Shown: positions 1 to 8,102 of the stretch, piece after piece
How positions within the stretch are numbered: the stretch's first letter is position 1
Layout of the letters: each line of letters begins with the position of its first letter
Assembly: GCA_965209105.1 (NCBI GenBank)
Contig: CBDBQB010000031.1
Location: 1 to 19,451 of the forward strand
Direction of reading: 5' to 3'
DNA length: 19,451 bases
From: JAAELZ01 sp965209105
Lineage (GTDB): Bacteria > Pseudomonadota > Gammaproteobacteria > Arenicellales > Poriferihabitantaceae
The notes under the pieces: generated by a model
The model's database searches: none
Told to the model about the DNA's origin: nothing
What the model saw: the letters and a program-made list of their open reading frames with translations, nothing else
Translations under genes and position numbers: made by a program

Positions 1-345
1 AAGCAATCGGCGATTGCTACTGCGTTTATTGAGAAACAATGTACTGAAGATCGCCCATGTTATATAGGTCAAATTGTTCTGTGTGAGCTTGCTTGGGTTT
101 TAGATAGGAATTATGAGCAAGACAGGGCGAGCATATCTATGATCATTGAACAGTTACTCCAAGTTGGACAATTGGAGGTCTCTGACCCAGAAGTCGTATG
201 GAGAGCACTAGCAGATTATAGGAAATCGAATGCTGATTTCCCCGATCACTTGTTAGCAAGAGTAAACGAATCATGTGGCTGCAAAAAGACTGTAACCTTT
301 GATAAAAAAGCAGCCAAACAACCTATGTTTGAATGGCTAAATTAG
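1..345 (+). CDS. PIN-domain protein, VapC-like toxin (5' partial)
   Basis: The reading frame is open from base 1 to the TAG at 343-345, so the start lies outside the window and 114 residues are visible. The sequence fits the middle and C-terminal part of a PIN-domain ribonuclease of the VapC type: a hydrophobic strand followed by the acidic residue in LCELAWVL, a later acidic segment ADFPDHLLA, and the C-terminal TFDKKA motif, in which the aspartate is one of the metal-binding acids. The first conserved Asp near the N-terminus would be upstream and cannot be checked. Known VapC proteins cleave RNA and are neutralised by an antitoxin usually encoded just upstream, also out of view. Its neighbours are a broken gene and an IS fragment, which suits an accessory patch. 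Family assignment is fairly secure; whether the toxin is active is not. Confidence 0.75.
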   Translation, partial: KQSAIATAFIEKQCTEDRPCYIGQIVLCELAWVLDRNYEQDRASISMIIEQLLQVGQLEVSDPEVVWRALADYRKSNADFPDHLLARVNESCGCKKTVTFDKKAAKQPMFEWLN

Positions 346-380
346 TAACTAAATTTTACCTAACATTAGGAGATAAACAC

Positions 381-452
381 ATGAAAAAATCAAGCCGAGC
401 ACTAATGGGCCTATTCGTTACATTGTTGGGTGCAAATCGAAGAGGGCTTTAG
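381..452 (+). pseudogene. truncated start of a secreted/exported protein gene
   Basis: An ATG at 381 has a strong Shine-Dalgarno, AGGAG at 368-372, eight bases upstream. It encodes MKKSSRALMGLFVTLLGA, a typical signal-peptide start with basic residues followed by a hydrophobic core. After about 16-18 codons the sequence switches into transposase DNA and the frame stops at 450-452. A real translation start and signal peptide therefore survive without the mature protein. I infer that the rest was removed by an IS insertion followed by deletion. The identity of the lost protein cannot be told. Confidence 0.6.
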
Positions 453-762
453 GGACTGTAAATCAGTCCGCTACGGTTTAGGTTTATCGCAGCATCGGCG
501 CACCAATCTCAAGCGTCGGTCAATTTTGTGTTTGTTAGCATCCTTGGGTAGTTTTATGCTTTGGTGTATTGGTCATGCTGCTCAGCATACTAGCCTTGCC
601 AAACAAGTACGAGTCAATTCAAGCAGCAAGCGAAAGGTTTACTCAGATGTATTCTTGGCAAGAATATTGTTACGAAAAAAGCGCTTTCGCGTTCATCTGA
701 AACAACTAAAGGCAACTCTCGATCAAATACCGAGTTACTGTGAACATGCTATCCAAGCCTAA
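430..762 (+). pseudogene. IS4-family (IS10-group) transposase, C-terminal fragment
   Basis: About 110 residues in frame match the C-terminal end of IS4-family DDE transposases. The segment starts with QIEEGFRDCKS followed by RYGLGL, which contains the catalytic Glu and the R...K of the family's YREK signature. It is followed by a hydrophobic helix (ILCLLASLGSFMLWCIGHAA) and a basic tail. The N-terminal part with the first two catalytic aspartates is absent, so it cannot be an active transposase. The GTG at 430 only happens to open the frame and is not a credible start. The stop at 760-762 touches the IS terminal repeat, as in intact IS10-like elements. Confidence 0.85.
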
Positions 763-781
763 ATTCGTGGGGATAGCTCAG
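761..781 (-). repeat. IS10-like terminal inverted repeat
   Basis: This is a 21-base terminus whose outer end lies at 781 and reads inward on the minus strand as CTGAGCTATCCCC followed by ACG and AATTT. It overlaps the transposase stop codon. It marks where the element ends and flanking chromosomal sequence (782 onward) begins. I see nothing identifiable in the roughly 85 bases between 782 and the next gene. Confidence 0.6.
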
Positions 782-866
782 GGTCAGACCACGATTAATG
801 AAGTTTCCGAACCGAGCGTCCAGCCTTGCTAGGTCTTTCAAGGGCTCCGCCAACTTGATATCCTCT

Positions 867-1451
867 CTATTCCGCATTCAACTCCCTACCAATCCCCTCC
901 AAAGCCCGATCCGTCATGCCCATTTCTTTTAAAAGCTGAGCTGTATTTAAAACATACTCTCGATTACTGCCGCGCTTACCATGCGCTCGACCGACCAGCG
1001 CCGCAGTGGTTTGCTTATCGAGCTTCTCGGCGTATTGTGGGTGATCTCGCCGCGCGATTAAACATACCGCCTCTACCTGCTCGCCGCTACGAAGCATCAA
1101 AGATTTCATTTGTGAACGATATGCGCCCGTGATCATTTCTCGTTCATTGAGTTTTGAGATAATTTCACTGGCACTGCTTTCGCTGATTAGAAATGCGCGA
1201 CCCCGGCACGAGCCACCACGATCCAAGCCCATCACCAAACCGGGCTGCTCAAGCGTGCCGCGATGTTCTACTGACCACAAACACAATCGCCGATGATAAC
1301 CAAATAATCGAGCGCATTCGCTACGTTGAAATTCAAACTCTGGATTCCACATGAGTGAGCCGTAGGCAAATAACCAAAAATCTCCCCGCGGATAGTGGAT
1401 CCCTTCGTGTTGACTGGCATCAAAGACTAAGTTATTGAAATCAGGGCGCAT
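867..1451 (-). CDS. chaC: ChaC-like gamma-glutamylcyclotransferase
   Basis: This 194-residue protein has the ChaC fold markers: YGSLMW at residues 30-35 (the glycine-rich substrate loop), a GxxRRLCLWS segment, GLVMGLDRGGSCRGRAF, and LNEREMITGAY, whose Glu105 aligns with the catalytic Glu of ChaC enzymes. Family members act in the cytoplasm on glutathione, releasing 5-oxoproline and Cys-Gly; bacterial copies are often annotated as cation transport regulators. The length is slightly shorter than E. coli ChaC. The ATG start gives a short leader before the conserved core, with no clear ribosome-binding site. It lies downstream of the CBS gene on the same strand, about 50 bases away, so the two could be co-transcribed. 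An active enzyme is likely; glutathione as the substrate is inferred from the family. Confidence 0.88.
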   Translation of the reverse strand: MRPDFNNLVFDASQHEGIHYPRGDFWLFAYGSLMWNPEFEFQRSECARLFGYHRRLCLWSVEHRGTLEQPGLVMGLDRGGSCRGRAFLISESSASEIISKLNEREMITGAYRSQMKSLMLRSGEQVEAVCLIARRDHPQYAEKLDKQTTAALVGRAHGKRGSNREYVLNTAQLLKEMGMTDRALEGIGRELNAE

Positions 1452-1500
1452 CTATATTGTCGTTGTGGAATGAAGAGAAGATAAGTCTCTACAAGGCTTA

Positions 1501-1929
1501 TCAGCTGTGAATATACGACTCGAGCTGGCCAATCATGATATTCTGCTCATCAATAATCTCTTTGACCACGTCACCAATTGAAACCAAACCAACCAATTGG
1601 TCATTTTCTAACACCGGTAAGTGGCGCATTCGTTTAGCCGTCATCAAAGCCATGCACTCATTGAGCGTGGTATCGCGTTTGGCAACCACGACTGTCTTAG
1701 ACATGATTTCACTCACGGGCGTTTTTTTCGCTTGCTTGCCTTTAACCGTTACTTTGCAGGCATAATCTCGCTCAGTGACCACCCCGACCATTTCATCCTT
1801 ATCCATAACCACCAAAGAACCAATATGATGTGTGTCCATCATCACGATGGCATTTAGGACAGATTGGTTTTGCTCAATTGTTTTTACGTCATCCCCTTTG
1901 GTTTGAAGGATGTCTTTTACAGTTCTCAT
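1501..1929 (-). CDS. tandem CBS-domain protein
   Basis: The 142-residue protein is almost entirely two CBS domains, roughly residues 7-64 and 72-132. Each has the expected pattern, including HHIGSLVVMD...GVVTERDY in the first and MRHLPVLEND...GLVSIGDVVKEII in the second. CBS pairs bind adenosyl nucleotides (AMP, ATP, SAM) and act as sensors. Stand-alone proteins of this size are common in proteobacteria and their targets are mostly unknown. There is no enzyme or transporter domain, so a regulatory role is inferred. The start is well supported by a Shine-Dalgarno (AGGAGA on the minus strand) seven bases upstream, one of the few strong ones here. The 241-base gap to the next, divergent gene should hold both promoters, but I could not identify convincing -35/-10 pairs there. 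Confidence 0.9.
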   Translation of the reverse strand: MRTVKDILQTKGDDVKTIEQNQSVLNAIVMMDTHHIGSLVVMDKDEMVGVVTERDYACKVTVKGKQAKKTPVSEIMSKTVVVAKRDTTLNECMALMTAKRMRHLPVLENDQLVGLVSIGDVVKEIIDEQNIMIGQLESYIHS

Positions 1930-2170
1930 AAATCTCTCCTGTCGCGATAATTGCTTAAGATATTACTATATTTCTACAGATTGAGCGTTATATTTAGCCA
2001 GCCGAGCGGGCTGTTTGGTGTAGAATTCGGCGGCTTTTTGAACAAATAATATTGGCGCATAAAAAGTACTCAACGCCAAGTCATGCATTTTAGTGCTTGA
2101 CTGAATACAGGCAGCGAGTCGGGCGCTTTAAAATCAGCTTAAATACTTAGCGATCAGACTTCTTTCTCCT

Positions 2171-3184
2171 ATGCAACAAACCTTAGAAAAATTTAGAGAT
2201 CATATCGTATTGGTCACCGGTGCGACTGGCTTTACCGGTCAAACCTTGTGCCGAAAATTAATCAAAGCGGGCGCGACGGTTCGCGCGGTCGCACGCGCAT
2301 CGTCTGATATTTCTGTATTGGATGATCTTAACATCCAATGGTTCAGAGGCGATGTTTTTGACGAAGCCACGCTCAGTCAAGCCGCTGAAGGCATCCACTA
2401 TGTTTTCCACGTCGCCGCCGCCTTCAATGAAGAAAAAGCGACCGACGAGGATTATCGGGAAGTGCACGTTTATAGCACTCAAATTCTGGCCAAGCTGGTG
2501 GTTGCTCAGCCGCAATTCATCCGCTTTTTACATGTCTCAACCGTCGGCGTTCACGGTCATATCGAAATCGACCGCGCCGACGAAACCTATCGTTTTTCGC
2601 CCGGTGATGGTTATCAACGCACCAAGCTCGAAGCCGAACAATGGCTCGAAGAGTATGCCAAAGAAAGCGGCTTGTCCTATTCAATCGTTCGCCCTGCGCC
2701 TATTTATGGACCCGGTGATAAGCGCCTCTTGAAGTTTTTTAAAATGGCCAAAAAAGGCTTTACCCTGATGTTAGGGGGCGGCAAGGGTATGTATCATTTG
2801 GTGCACGTCGATGACTTGACGAATATCTTCTTACTCGCCGCGAGCAAGCCCGAAGCCGAAGGTGAAATATTTATTGGCGCAGCGGATGAGCCTATATCGA
2901 TTATTGAGATGGGCAAAACCATTGGCAAGTATATCGGCACCACGCCCCGCACGATTCGCCTACCCATCTGGCCATTTTTTCTAGCCGCCGATATTTCCAA
3001 AGCTATTTTCCCAAGATTGGGCATGCAACCGCCTATTTATCGTCGACGCGTCGGCTTTTATACCAAGGATCGACAATTTGATAATCGCAAAGTGCGCGAA
3101 CTACTCGATTATCAACTGATTTTTGACAACGAGACCGGGCTTGCAGAAACCGCGAAATGGTATCAGGCACAGGGCATCATCTAG
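2171..3184 (+). CDS. NAD-dependent epimerase/dehydratase (extended SDR)
   Basis: The 337-residue protein is an extended short-chain dehydrogenase/reductase. The nucleotide-binding motif TGATGFTG is at residues 16-23, an acidic GDV follows at 60-62, the catalytic region includes STVG at 123-126, and the YxxxK motif is Tyr148-Lys152. The conserved RPAPIYGPGD segment that shapes the substrate pocket in sugar epimerases and 3-beta-hydroxysteroid or dihydroflavonol reductase-like enzymes is at 174-183. The gene opens the six-gene plus-strand cluster, so a nucleotide-sugar or lipid-linked sugar oxidoreduction is the likeliest role; a steroid-like or isoprenoid substrate cannot be excluded from sequence. 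The ATG has no purine-rich ribosome-binding site. The next gene starts 37 bases later. Confidence 0.85.
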   Translation: MQQTLEKFRDHIVLVTGATGFTGQTLCRKLIKAGATVRAVARASSDISVLDDLNIQWFRGDVFDEATLSQAAEGIHYVFHVAAAFNEEKATDEDYREVHVYSTQILAKLVVAQPQFIRFLHVSTVGVHGHIEIDRADETYRFSPGDGYQRTKLEAEQWLEEYAKESGLSYSIVRPAPIYGPGDKRLLKFFKMAKKGFTLMLGGGKGMYHLVHVDDLTNIFLLAASKPEAEGEIFIGAADEPISIIEMGKTIGKYIGTTPRTIRLPIWPFFLAADISKAIFPRLGMQPPIYRRRVGFYTKDRQFDNRKVRELLDYQLIFDNETGLAETAKWYQAQGII

Positions 3185-3221
3185 CGCTTAATCGCGTCAC
3201 CCCTTACAATAAGAAAGCACC

Positions 3222-4400
3222 ATGAAACGCATCACAATTTTAGGCAATAACTCGGGTCGCAATGCAGGCGATATGGCCATCCTCGGCAATATGCTGCGCG
3301 ACATCACTGAACTCTACGATAATGTCGAATTTATCGTCCCCACCACCAACGCCAAATATATCGAGCAAGAATACGGGCGATTTAACGTCAAAGCGGCGCC
3401 GATGATGCCGTGGAATTTGTCGTTTAAGAATTTGGGTTTGCCCTTGTACCGTGCAATGACCAACACGGATTTAATTCTAATTTGCGACAATATATTATTT
3501 GATCGAAAGTTTTATAACCCCTTGTTTAACAACCTATCGTCAATCGCGCTGTTCGCTCCCTTCGCAAAACGTAAGGGTATTCCGATCGTCCTGTATAACG
3601 TCTCGGTCGGGCCTTTAGATTATCCGGTGGGAAAGCGCGCCATGCAGAAAGTATTGGATGCGACCGACCAAATTATCACCCGCGATGAAGCCACCCGGGA
3701 AATTTTCGACAAACTCGAACTGGATTACCCTTCCCTAACTGTTCACGCAGACTGCGCGCTCAATACTGAGCCGCCATCGGATGAGGTATTAGACCAAATT
3801 ATTCAAGACGAGGGGCTGTTCACCAATCCCAATGGAACGATAGGTTTTAACGTCAACGCTTATATCGATAACTGGAGCATGGAGGGCACGTATAGCCGTG
3901 AAGACTTTTGTAGGGATATCGCTGGTGCCGCGGACAAATCAATCGAATCACTCGACGTCGACATTATTTTCTTTATCACGCAGATTATGGATTTGCCGGT
4001 GACGGAGCAAACCATTGGCCTAATGAAACACGCGGATCGCGTTAAGATTTTCAGCAATAAAGGGCTGAAATATAATTACGAGGCGATCACAGGCATCATC
4101 GGCAGATTGGAACTACACAATGGCTTGCGCACCCATCCACTGATATTCAGCGCGGCGATGAATGTGCCCATGATTGGCCTCACCTCTTACCCCAAAAGCA
4201 CGGGGTTTTTGCGTACCGTTGGAATGGAAGATTGGCAAGTCCCTTTTTCTAACTTGAATGCGGATTCACTGGCTGCACAAATAGAAAAACTATGGCTAGT
4301 TAGAAAAGAAGTCGCAAAGAAAATGCAGCCCATTGCTGAAGCCGAGAAAGCCAAGGCAAAATTGACCGCCACTTTCCTAAAAAAGTATTTAGCCGCCTAA
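3222..4400 (+). CDS. polysaccharide pyruvyl transferase family protein
   Basis: This 392-residue protein fits the polysaccharide pyruvyl transferase family (WcaK/AmsJ/CsaB-like). The N-terminus has the family's Gly/Asn-rich loop, GNNSGRNAGDMAIL at residues 8-21. The middle has VLYNVSVGP (123-131), followed by TRDEATREIF. The C-terminal half carries LRTHPLIFSAAMNVPMIGL with Arg303 and His305, the family's conserved R.H active-site signature, followed by YPKSTGF. Characterised members move a pyruvate ketal from phosphoenolpyruvate onto a sugar of a surface polysaccharide, in the cytoplasm. No signal peptide or membrane span is visible. It sits between a sugar epimerase-like gene and a membrane flippase-like gene. 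The acceptor sugar is unknown, and some family members may have other activities. A weak AAGAAAG precedes the ATG. Confidence 0.8.
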   Translation: MKRITILGNNSGRNAGDMAILGNMLRDITELYDNVEFIVPTTNAKYIEQEYGRFNVKAAPMMPWNLSFKNLGLPLYRAMTNTDLILICDNILFDRKFYNPLFNNLSSIALFAPFAKRKGIPIVLYNVSVGPLDYPVGKRAMQKVLDATDQIITRDEATREIFDKLELDYPSLTVHADCALNTEPPSDEVLDQIIQDEGLFTNPNGTIGFNVNAYIDNWSMEGTYSREDFCRDIAGAADKSIESLDVDIIFFITQIMDLPVTEQTIGLMKHADRVKIFSNKGLKYNYEAITGIIGRLELHNGLRTHPLIFSAAMNVPMIGLTSYPKSTGFLRTVGMEDWQVPFSNLNADSLAAQIEKLWLVRKEVAKKMQPIAEAEKAKAKLTATFLKKYLAA

Positions 4401-4422
4401 GGCGCTAAGCAAGTTCGACATC

Positions 4423-5397
4423 ATGGCTAAAAGATTATTTCTGCTGCTCAAGATTTTAATCAGTGTCGGTTTGCTCGCCTATGTCGCGCACAAAACGGGC
4501 TTGGATACGCGCGATGGGCAAGACCGCTTTTTGGTGACTTTGAAAAACGTCGACCCTATGTTTTTCGTTTTTTCTCTGATGATTGGCGTCATGCTCAATG
4601 TCACGAGCTCGTGGCGCTGGCAAATCTTGCTCCGCTCTAAAAAAATCAAAGTGAGTCTGCTCCGCTTGCTGGGGTACTACTATATTGGCCGATTCTTCAA
4701 TATGTTTATGCCGACCAGCATGGGCGGTGATGTCGCGCGCGTTTGGGATTTAGGTAAATACACTGGCGATAATTATGAAGCCTTCGCCTCGGTCTTTATG
4801 GAGCGCTTTATTGGCATGGTGGTCCTCGCCACCGTATCAGGCTTGGTACTATTGGGGCACCACGACACCTTGCCGCTGATCACCAATAGCTTATTATTTG
4901 TGATCGTACTGGTTTTATTTATTTTGTGGTTGGTACTCGATATCCGTGTGTTTAATTTCGTCGCTAAACGACTCAGCCCTTTGCATCCCTTTTTTGAGAA
5001 CGTTTTTACCAAACTACGGGATGTGCATAGCGCGGTGTATGCCTATAAAAATGATAAAAAGACCTTGGGCTTCGTCGTCAGTATTTCGACGCTTTTTTAT
5101 ATGCTCGCAGTGATTAACGTTTGGATCAGCGCGCGCGCTTTTAGCATAGACGTGAGTTTTTCAGATATGCTGCTGGCAGTGCCCGCTATCATGCTCATCA
5201 TGAATCTTCCCGTCTCTATCGGCGGCTTGGGTTTAATGGAAGCGGCGTACGCCACCATTTTCACCTTGTTTGGCTACCCACCCGCGCTGGCCTTATCAAC
5301 CGCTCTGCTAATGCGTTTCAAAACCATCGTCAACGCCTTTATCGGCGGCATCGTACACTTGTCAAGACTGCGCACCACCCCGAAACCGCAGCAATAA
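4423..5397 (+). CDS. flippase-like integral membrane protein (LPG synthase TM / UPF0104 family)
   Basis: The 324-residue protein is very hydrophobic, with about seven or eight predicted spans, the first at residues 5-22. It carries the marks of the lysylphosphatidylglycerol synthetase transmembrane region family (AglD/MprF flippase-like): SSWRWQILLR at 62-71, FNMFMPTSMGGDVARVW at 92-108, and near the C-terminus LPVSIGGLGLMEAAY. Family members lie in the inner membrane. Some help translocate or modify lipids or lipid-linked sugars, but most are uncharacterised. No tRNA-dependent lysyl transferase domain follows, so it is not a full MprF. Between a pyruvyl transferase-like gene and an acyltransferase, a role in moving a lipid-linked glycan intermediate is a reasonable inference. 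Start chosen as the first ATG after the upstream stop; no ribosome-binding site is visible. Confidence 0.82.
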   Translation: MAKRLFLLLKILISVGLLAYVAHKTGLDTRDGQDRFLVTLKNVDPMFFVFSLMIGVMLNVTSSWRWQILLRSKKIKVSLLRLLGYYYIGRFFNMFMPTSMGGDVARVWDLGKYTGDNYEAFASVFMERFIGMVVLATVSGLVLLGHHDTLPLITNSLLFVIVLVLFILWLVLDIRVFNFVAKRLSPLHPFFENVFTKLRDVHSAVYAYKNDKKTLGFVVSISTLFYMLAVINVWISARAFSIDVSFSDMLLAVPAIMLIMNLPVSIGGLGLMEAAYATIFTLFGYPPALALSTALLMRFKTIVNAFIGGIVHLSRLRTTPKPQQ

Positions 5398-5435
5398 CGC
5401 CAGCAGTCGCCACGCCCGATGCCGTTGGAATCGAC

Positions 5436-5441
5436 TATAAT
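5436..5441 (+). promoter_or_regulatory. possible -10 element inside the glycan cluster
   Basis: A perfect TATAAT lies 23 bases before the acyltransferase start, in the longest gap (67 bases) of the cluster. No acceptable -35 hexamer is found 16-18 bases upstream, so this is at best a weak or activator-dependent internal promoter. Confidence 0.2.
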
Positions 5442-5464
5442 CGGCTCATCATTTTTCAAACCTT

Positions 5465-6220
5465 ATGCGGATGAGCGATCAGCCTAAGCCCCAACAACAT
5501 CGGTTCTCGACTATCATCGACGACCCCAATCGCAGCGCACTGAAAACCTACCAAGATTTACAGATTGGCCACCGCAATTGGCTGAGCCTTATTTACTATG
5601 AGTTCTGCATCACGCTGATCGCGCCCTTGCAAGGCATCCTTGGCTTAGGCCTGCGTAAAATACTTTTCCCACGCTTATTCAAAAAGTGCCGACCGAAGGT
5701 TATTTTTGGTCATCACATCGGCTTACGAAACCCTGGGCGCGTACAAATTGGCAAGCAATCGGTGATCGATGACTACGTACAAATCTCTGCACGCGGCACA
5801 CAAGACGAAGGTATCCAGATTGGTGAACGCGTCCTGATTGGCCAGAATGTTCGCCTACGCACGCGCGAAGGAAATATCGCAATCGGTGACGACAGCAATA
5901 TTGGGCCCGATTGTCATATCGGCACGTCCAGCAACATCAGCATCGGCAAACATTGCTTATTCGGAGGGCGTTGTTATATAGGCGGCCTGCAACACGGACA
6001 TGAAGACACCGATACGCCCATGACTGAGCAGGCAATCGTCTCCAAAGGCGGCGTACAATTTGGTGATGACGTATGGCTCGGCGCGCATGTCATTGTTAAC
6101 GACGGCGTTACAATTGGCAGTGGCGCTATTATTGGCGCGGGCTCTGTGGTCACGGGCGATATACCAGAGTATGCTATCGCCTTGGGCATCCCTGCAAAAG
6201 TAGTGCGCAAGCGTAAATAA
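5465..6220 (+). CDS. left-handed beta-helix acyltransferase (hexapeptide repeat)
   Basis: The 251-residue protein has a non-repeat N-terminal part (to about residue 80) followed by a hexapeptide-repeat left-handed beta helix. Isoleucine- and glycine-rich hexads such as IGERVLIG, IAIGDDSNIG and VTIGSGAIIGAGSVVTGDI run from about 90 to 235. The LQHGHED loop at 175-181 offers His177 or His179 as the catalytic base, where CatB/WcaF/WbbJ-type O-acetyltransferases have theirs. The C-terminal ending GIPAKVVRKRK is typical. Such trimeric cytoplasmic enzymes transfer acetyl or other acyl groups from acyl-CoA to sugars of lipopolysaccharide, capsule or exopolysaccharide. The likely role here is decoration of the cluster's glycan. 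The start could be Met1 (5465) or Met3 (5471); neither has a good Shine-Dalgarno. Confidence 0.85.
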   Translation: MRMSDQPKPQQHRFSTIIDDPNRSALKTYQDLQIGHRNWLSLIYYEFCITLIAPLQGILGLGLRKILFPRLFKKCRPKVIFGHHIGLRNPGRVQIGKQSVIDDYVQISARGTQDEGIQIGERVLIGQNVRLRTREGNIAIGDDSNIGPDCHIGTSSNISIGKHCLFGGRCYIGGLQHGHEDTDTPMTEQAIVSKGGVQFGDDVWLGAHVIVNDGVTIGSGAIIGAGSVVTGDIPEYAIALGIPAKVVRKRK

Positions 6221-6251
6221 TTATCGCGCCCAAGCCCTCGCTTAAATATTT

Positions 6252-8102
6252 ATGAACTTCAGCCTTCGTCAATACTTGCTTGCTGCACTGATAAGCGCGC
6301 TGTGTATTGCGGGCTACGTTTATCTCAGCCAACATGCCTTTGTTAAAATTAAGGTTGATACCGGTGACCCAACGCATTTTCGTCTTTACTGGAAAACCGG
6401 GGCAGATGCGCAATATTCCGACAAGGCCTCCAGCCTCATACAAATCTATCCGAATAAGGGATTTTACACGGCAGCAATGGGTGATTTGCGGGATGCAACC
6501 CATTTGCGCATCGACCCGACCAATGGCACCGCGCTATTTCGCATCACGGAAATATCCATCTATCAGCCGGGTTATGTGCCGCTGCGCTTTCATGGCAAAT
6601 CACTCAATGATTTAGCGCCGATTAAAGGCGTCAGCAAACTTGGCTTTGATCAAGCGGGTCTGGTCTATCAACCGAGCAGCTGGGATTCTCAATTTGAAGC
6701 TGGTTTAAACCTAGTTTCAGAACACGACACCTGGTGGACGCATTTTTGGCGGTTAGGGATTTTTATTGCCTTATGCTTGTTACTGCTGCGCGCCTATCCA
6801 GCGCTCACCCAAGGCTTAAGTTATGTTCCCGCGCTGATGCTGTTGGTGGCAGCCTTGATCACCAGCATGTCGATCATCAGTCGGCCCCATGCACACCCGG
6901 ATGAACATGCTCATTTACAGGCCGCGCAATACTTTGAGAATCATTCGAGCTTTCCGGCGGCCTGCGAACAGGGCACCGAATCAACGTATACCAACTACGG
7001 TACCTCGCGGCTCAACACCAATGAATTGGCGTATTTCATCTCGGGGAAATTTCTCAAGCTGACCGATGCCATCCCGCTGGATTATTATTTAAAACTGCGA
7101 TTATTCAACGTCGGACTATTCGCGCTTTTATTGCTGCTGGCATGGCAACGCCCCGATGCACGTATCGTCATGTTGCCGCTGCTCATTTCGCCACAATTTT
7201 GGTATGTGTTCAGTTACTACAATTCCGACGCCTTAGCCATTTTTACCAGCCTATTGATTGCCTATCAATTAACCGGCAGCGAAACCCTTTTTAAGCGTCT
7301 CATACGAGGTCAGGCCACTTGGCCAATACTCAGCTTTACCGCTTTATCCATCTTAGGCTGCTTTTTACTCCTGACAAAAAAGAATTTTTACTTTTTCAGT
7401 TTATTTTTACTGGGAGCCGGTTTGGTAACGCTGTGGCTACAACGGGGAAAACAAAACACAGACCGCACCCCGACCAAACCCGTGCTCGCGATGCTGTTGG
7501 TTGCCGCTTGCGCGTTTGGCGGTTGGACACTTTACCAATCATCGCTCCATGATTTTGAGCGAAAAGCTAAAATTCTAGAGTGCCGAGAGCAAGCAGCGGC
7601 GCCAGCCTATCGTCCGAGTGCGCCTTTGGATCAAAGTAACTGGTCACTGAGTTTTGATAAACGCGGTATCTCAATCAACGAGATGCTAGAGAAAGGTTGG
7701 GCGAAAAACGTATTTATGTCGGCCTTTGGCAATTTCGGCTATGTCGCACATCCCGCCAGCCGCACACACTATCAATGGGTTGCCCTATTGTTACTCGGCC
7801 TGATTGCTTACCTTTTTTATGCTGCCGCACGTCGCGGCACTGCTTTTCATCGATGGCTGCTCGCGGGGGTTGCGACATTGTTCGCGCTATTGGTCGCCAC
7901 GACACTGTATAAATCTTGGACGGTCGACTATCAACCCCAGGGCAGATATTATTTTGCCATGATTCCCATATTAGGTGCCTTACTCGGATGGCTTAAATCG
8001 ATACTGGACAATCGGATTATTTCTTTATTCGTCCTTGCATTATTTTTACTTGGATTTTACGCCTTTATATCAATCGGCTTGCTTGAGATTACCAAAGTAT
8101 GA
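6252..8102 (+). CDS. multi-spanning membrane protein, DUF2142-like (putative GT-C glycosyltransferase)
   Basis: The 616-residue inner-membrane protein has one span at residues 8-26, a soluble, probably periplasmic, domain to about 165 (beta-rich, with LRIDPTNG at 85-92), and then some ten to eleven further spans. Just after the third hydrophobic segment is PHAHPDEHAHLQAAQYF (212-228), with Asp217-Glu218 where GT-C glycosyltransferases place their catalytic acid loop. A later segment, WYVFSYYNSDALAIFTSLL, resembles the DUF2142 family pattern. GT-C enzymes use polyprenyl-phosphate sugars as donors on the outer face of the membrane. It would be the only glycosyltransferase of the cluster, so assembly must rely on genes elsewhere or the product carries a single added sugar. 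Its TGA stop overlaps the next ATG. Family call moderate; enzymatic role inferred. Confidence 0.6.
   Translation: MNFSLRQYLLAALISALCIAGYVYLSQHAFVKIKVDTGDPTHFRLYWKTGADAQYSDKASSLIQIYPNKGFYTAAMGDLRDATHLRIDPTNGTALFRITEISIYQPGYVPLRFHGKSLNDLAPIKGVSKLGFDQAGLVYQPSSWDSQFEAGLNLVSEHDTWWTHFWRLGIFIALCLLLLRAYPALTQGLSYVPALMLLVAALITSMSIISRPHAHPDEHAHLQAAQYFENHSSFPAACEQGTESTYTNYGTSRLNTNELAYFISGKFLKLTDAIPLDYYLKLRLFNVGLFALLLLLAWQRPDARIVMLPLLISPQFWYVFSYYNSDALAIFTSLLIAYQLTGSETLFKRLIRGQATWPILSFTALSILGCFLLLTKKNFYFFSLFLLGAGLVTLWLQRGKQNTDRTPTKPVLAMLLVAACAFGGWTLYQSSLHDFERKAKILECREQAAAPAYRPSAPLDQSNWSLSFDKRGISINEMLEKGWAKNVFMSAFGNFGYVAHPASRTHYQWVALLLLGLIAYLFYAAARRGTAFHRWLLAGVATLFALLVATTLYKSWTVDYQPQGRYYFAMIPILGALLGWLKSILDNRIISLFVLALFLLGFYAFISIGLLEITKV

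Larger units (their letters stand above)
430..781 (+). mobile_element. right-end remnant of an IS10-like insertion sequence
   Basis: The remnant comprises the 3' transposase fragment plus one terminus. Read on the minus strand from 781 inward, the end begins CTGAGCTATCCCC and continues to AATTT. This resembles the IS10 terminus as I recall it (CTGAGAGATCCCC...AATTT). The left end and most of the transposase are missing: the left boundary is abrupt at about 427-433 inside the truncated signal-peptide gene. No target-site duplication can be checked because only one end survives. Confidence 0.7.

Noticed and set aside
1999..2013. CAGCC/GGCTG hairpin in the CBS-SDR intergenic region
   Set aside because: The stem is only five base pairs with a short T run, and it lies between divergent genes where no terminator is needed.
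2097..2134. TTGACT plus TAAAAT upstream of the glycan cluster
   Set aside because: The spacing is 26 bases, too long for a sigma-70 promoter.
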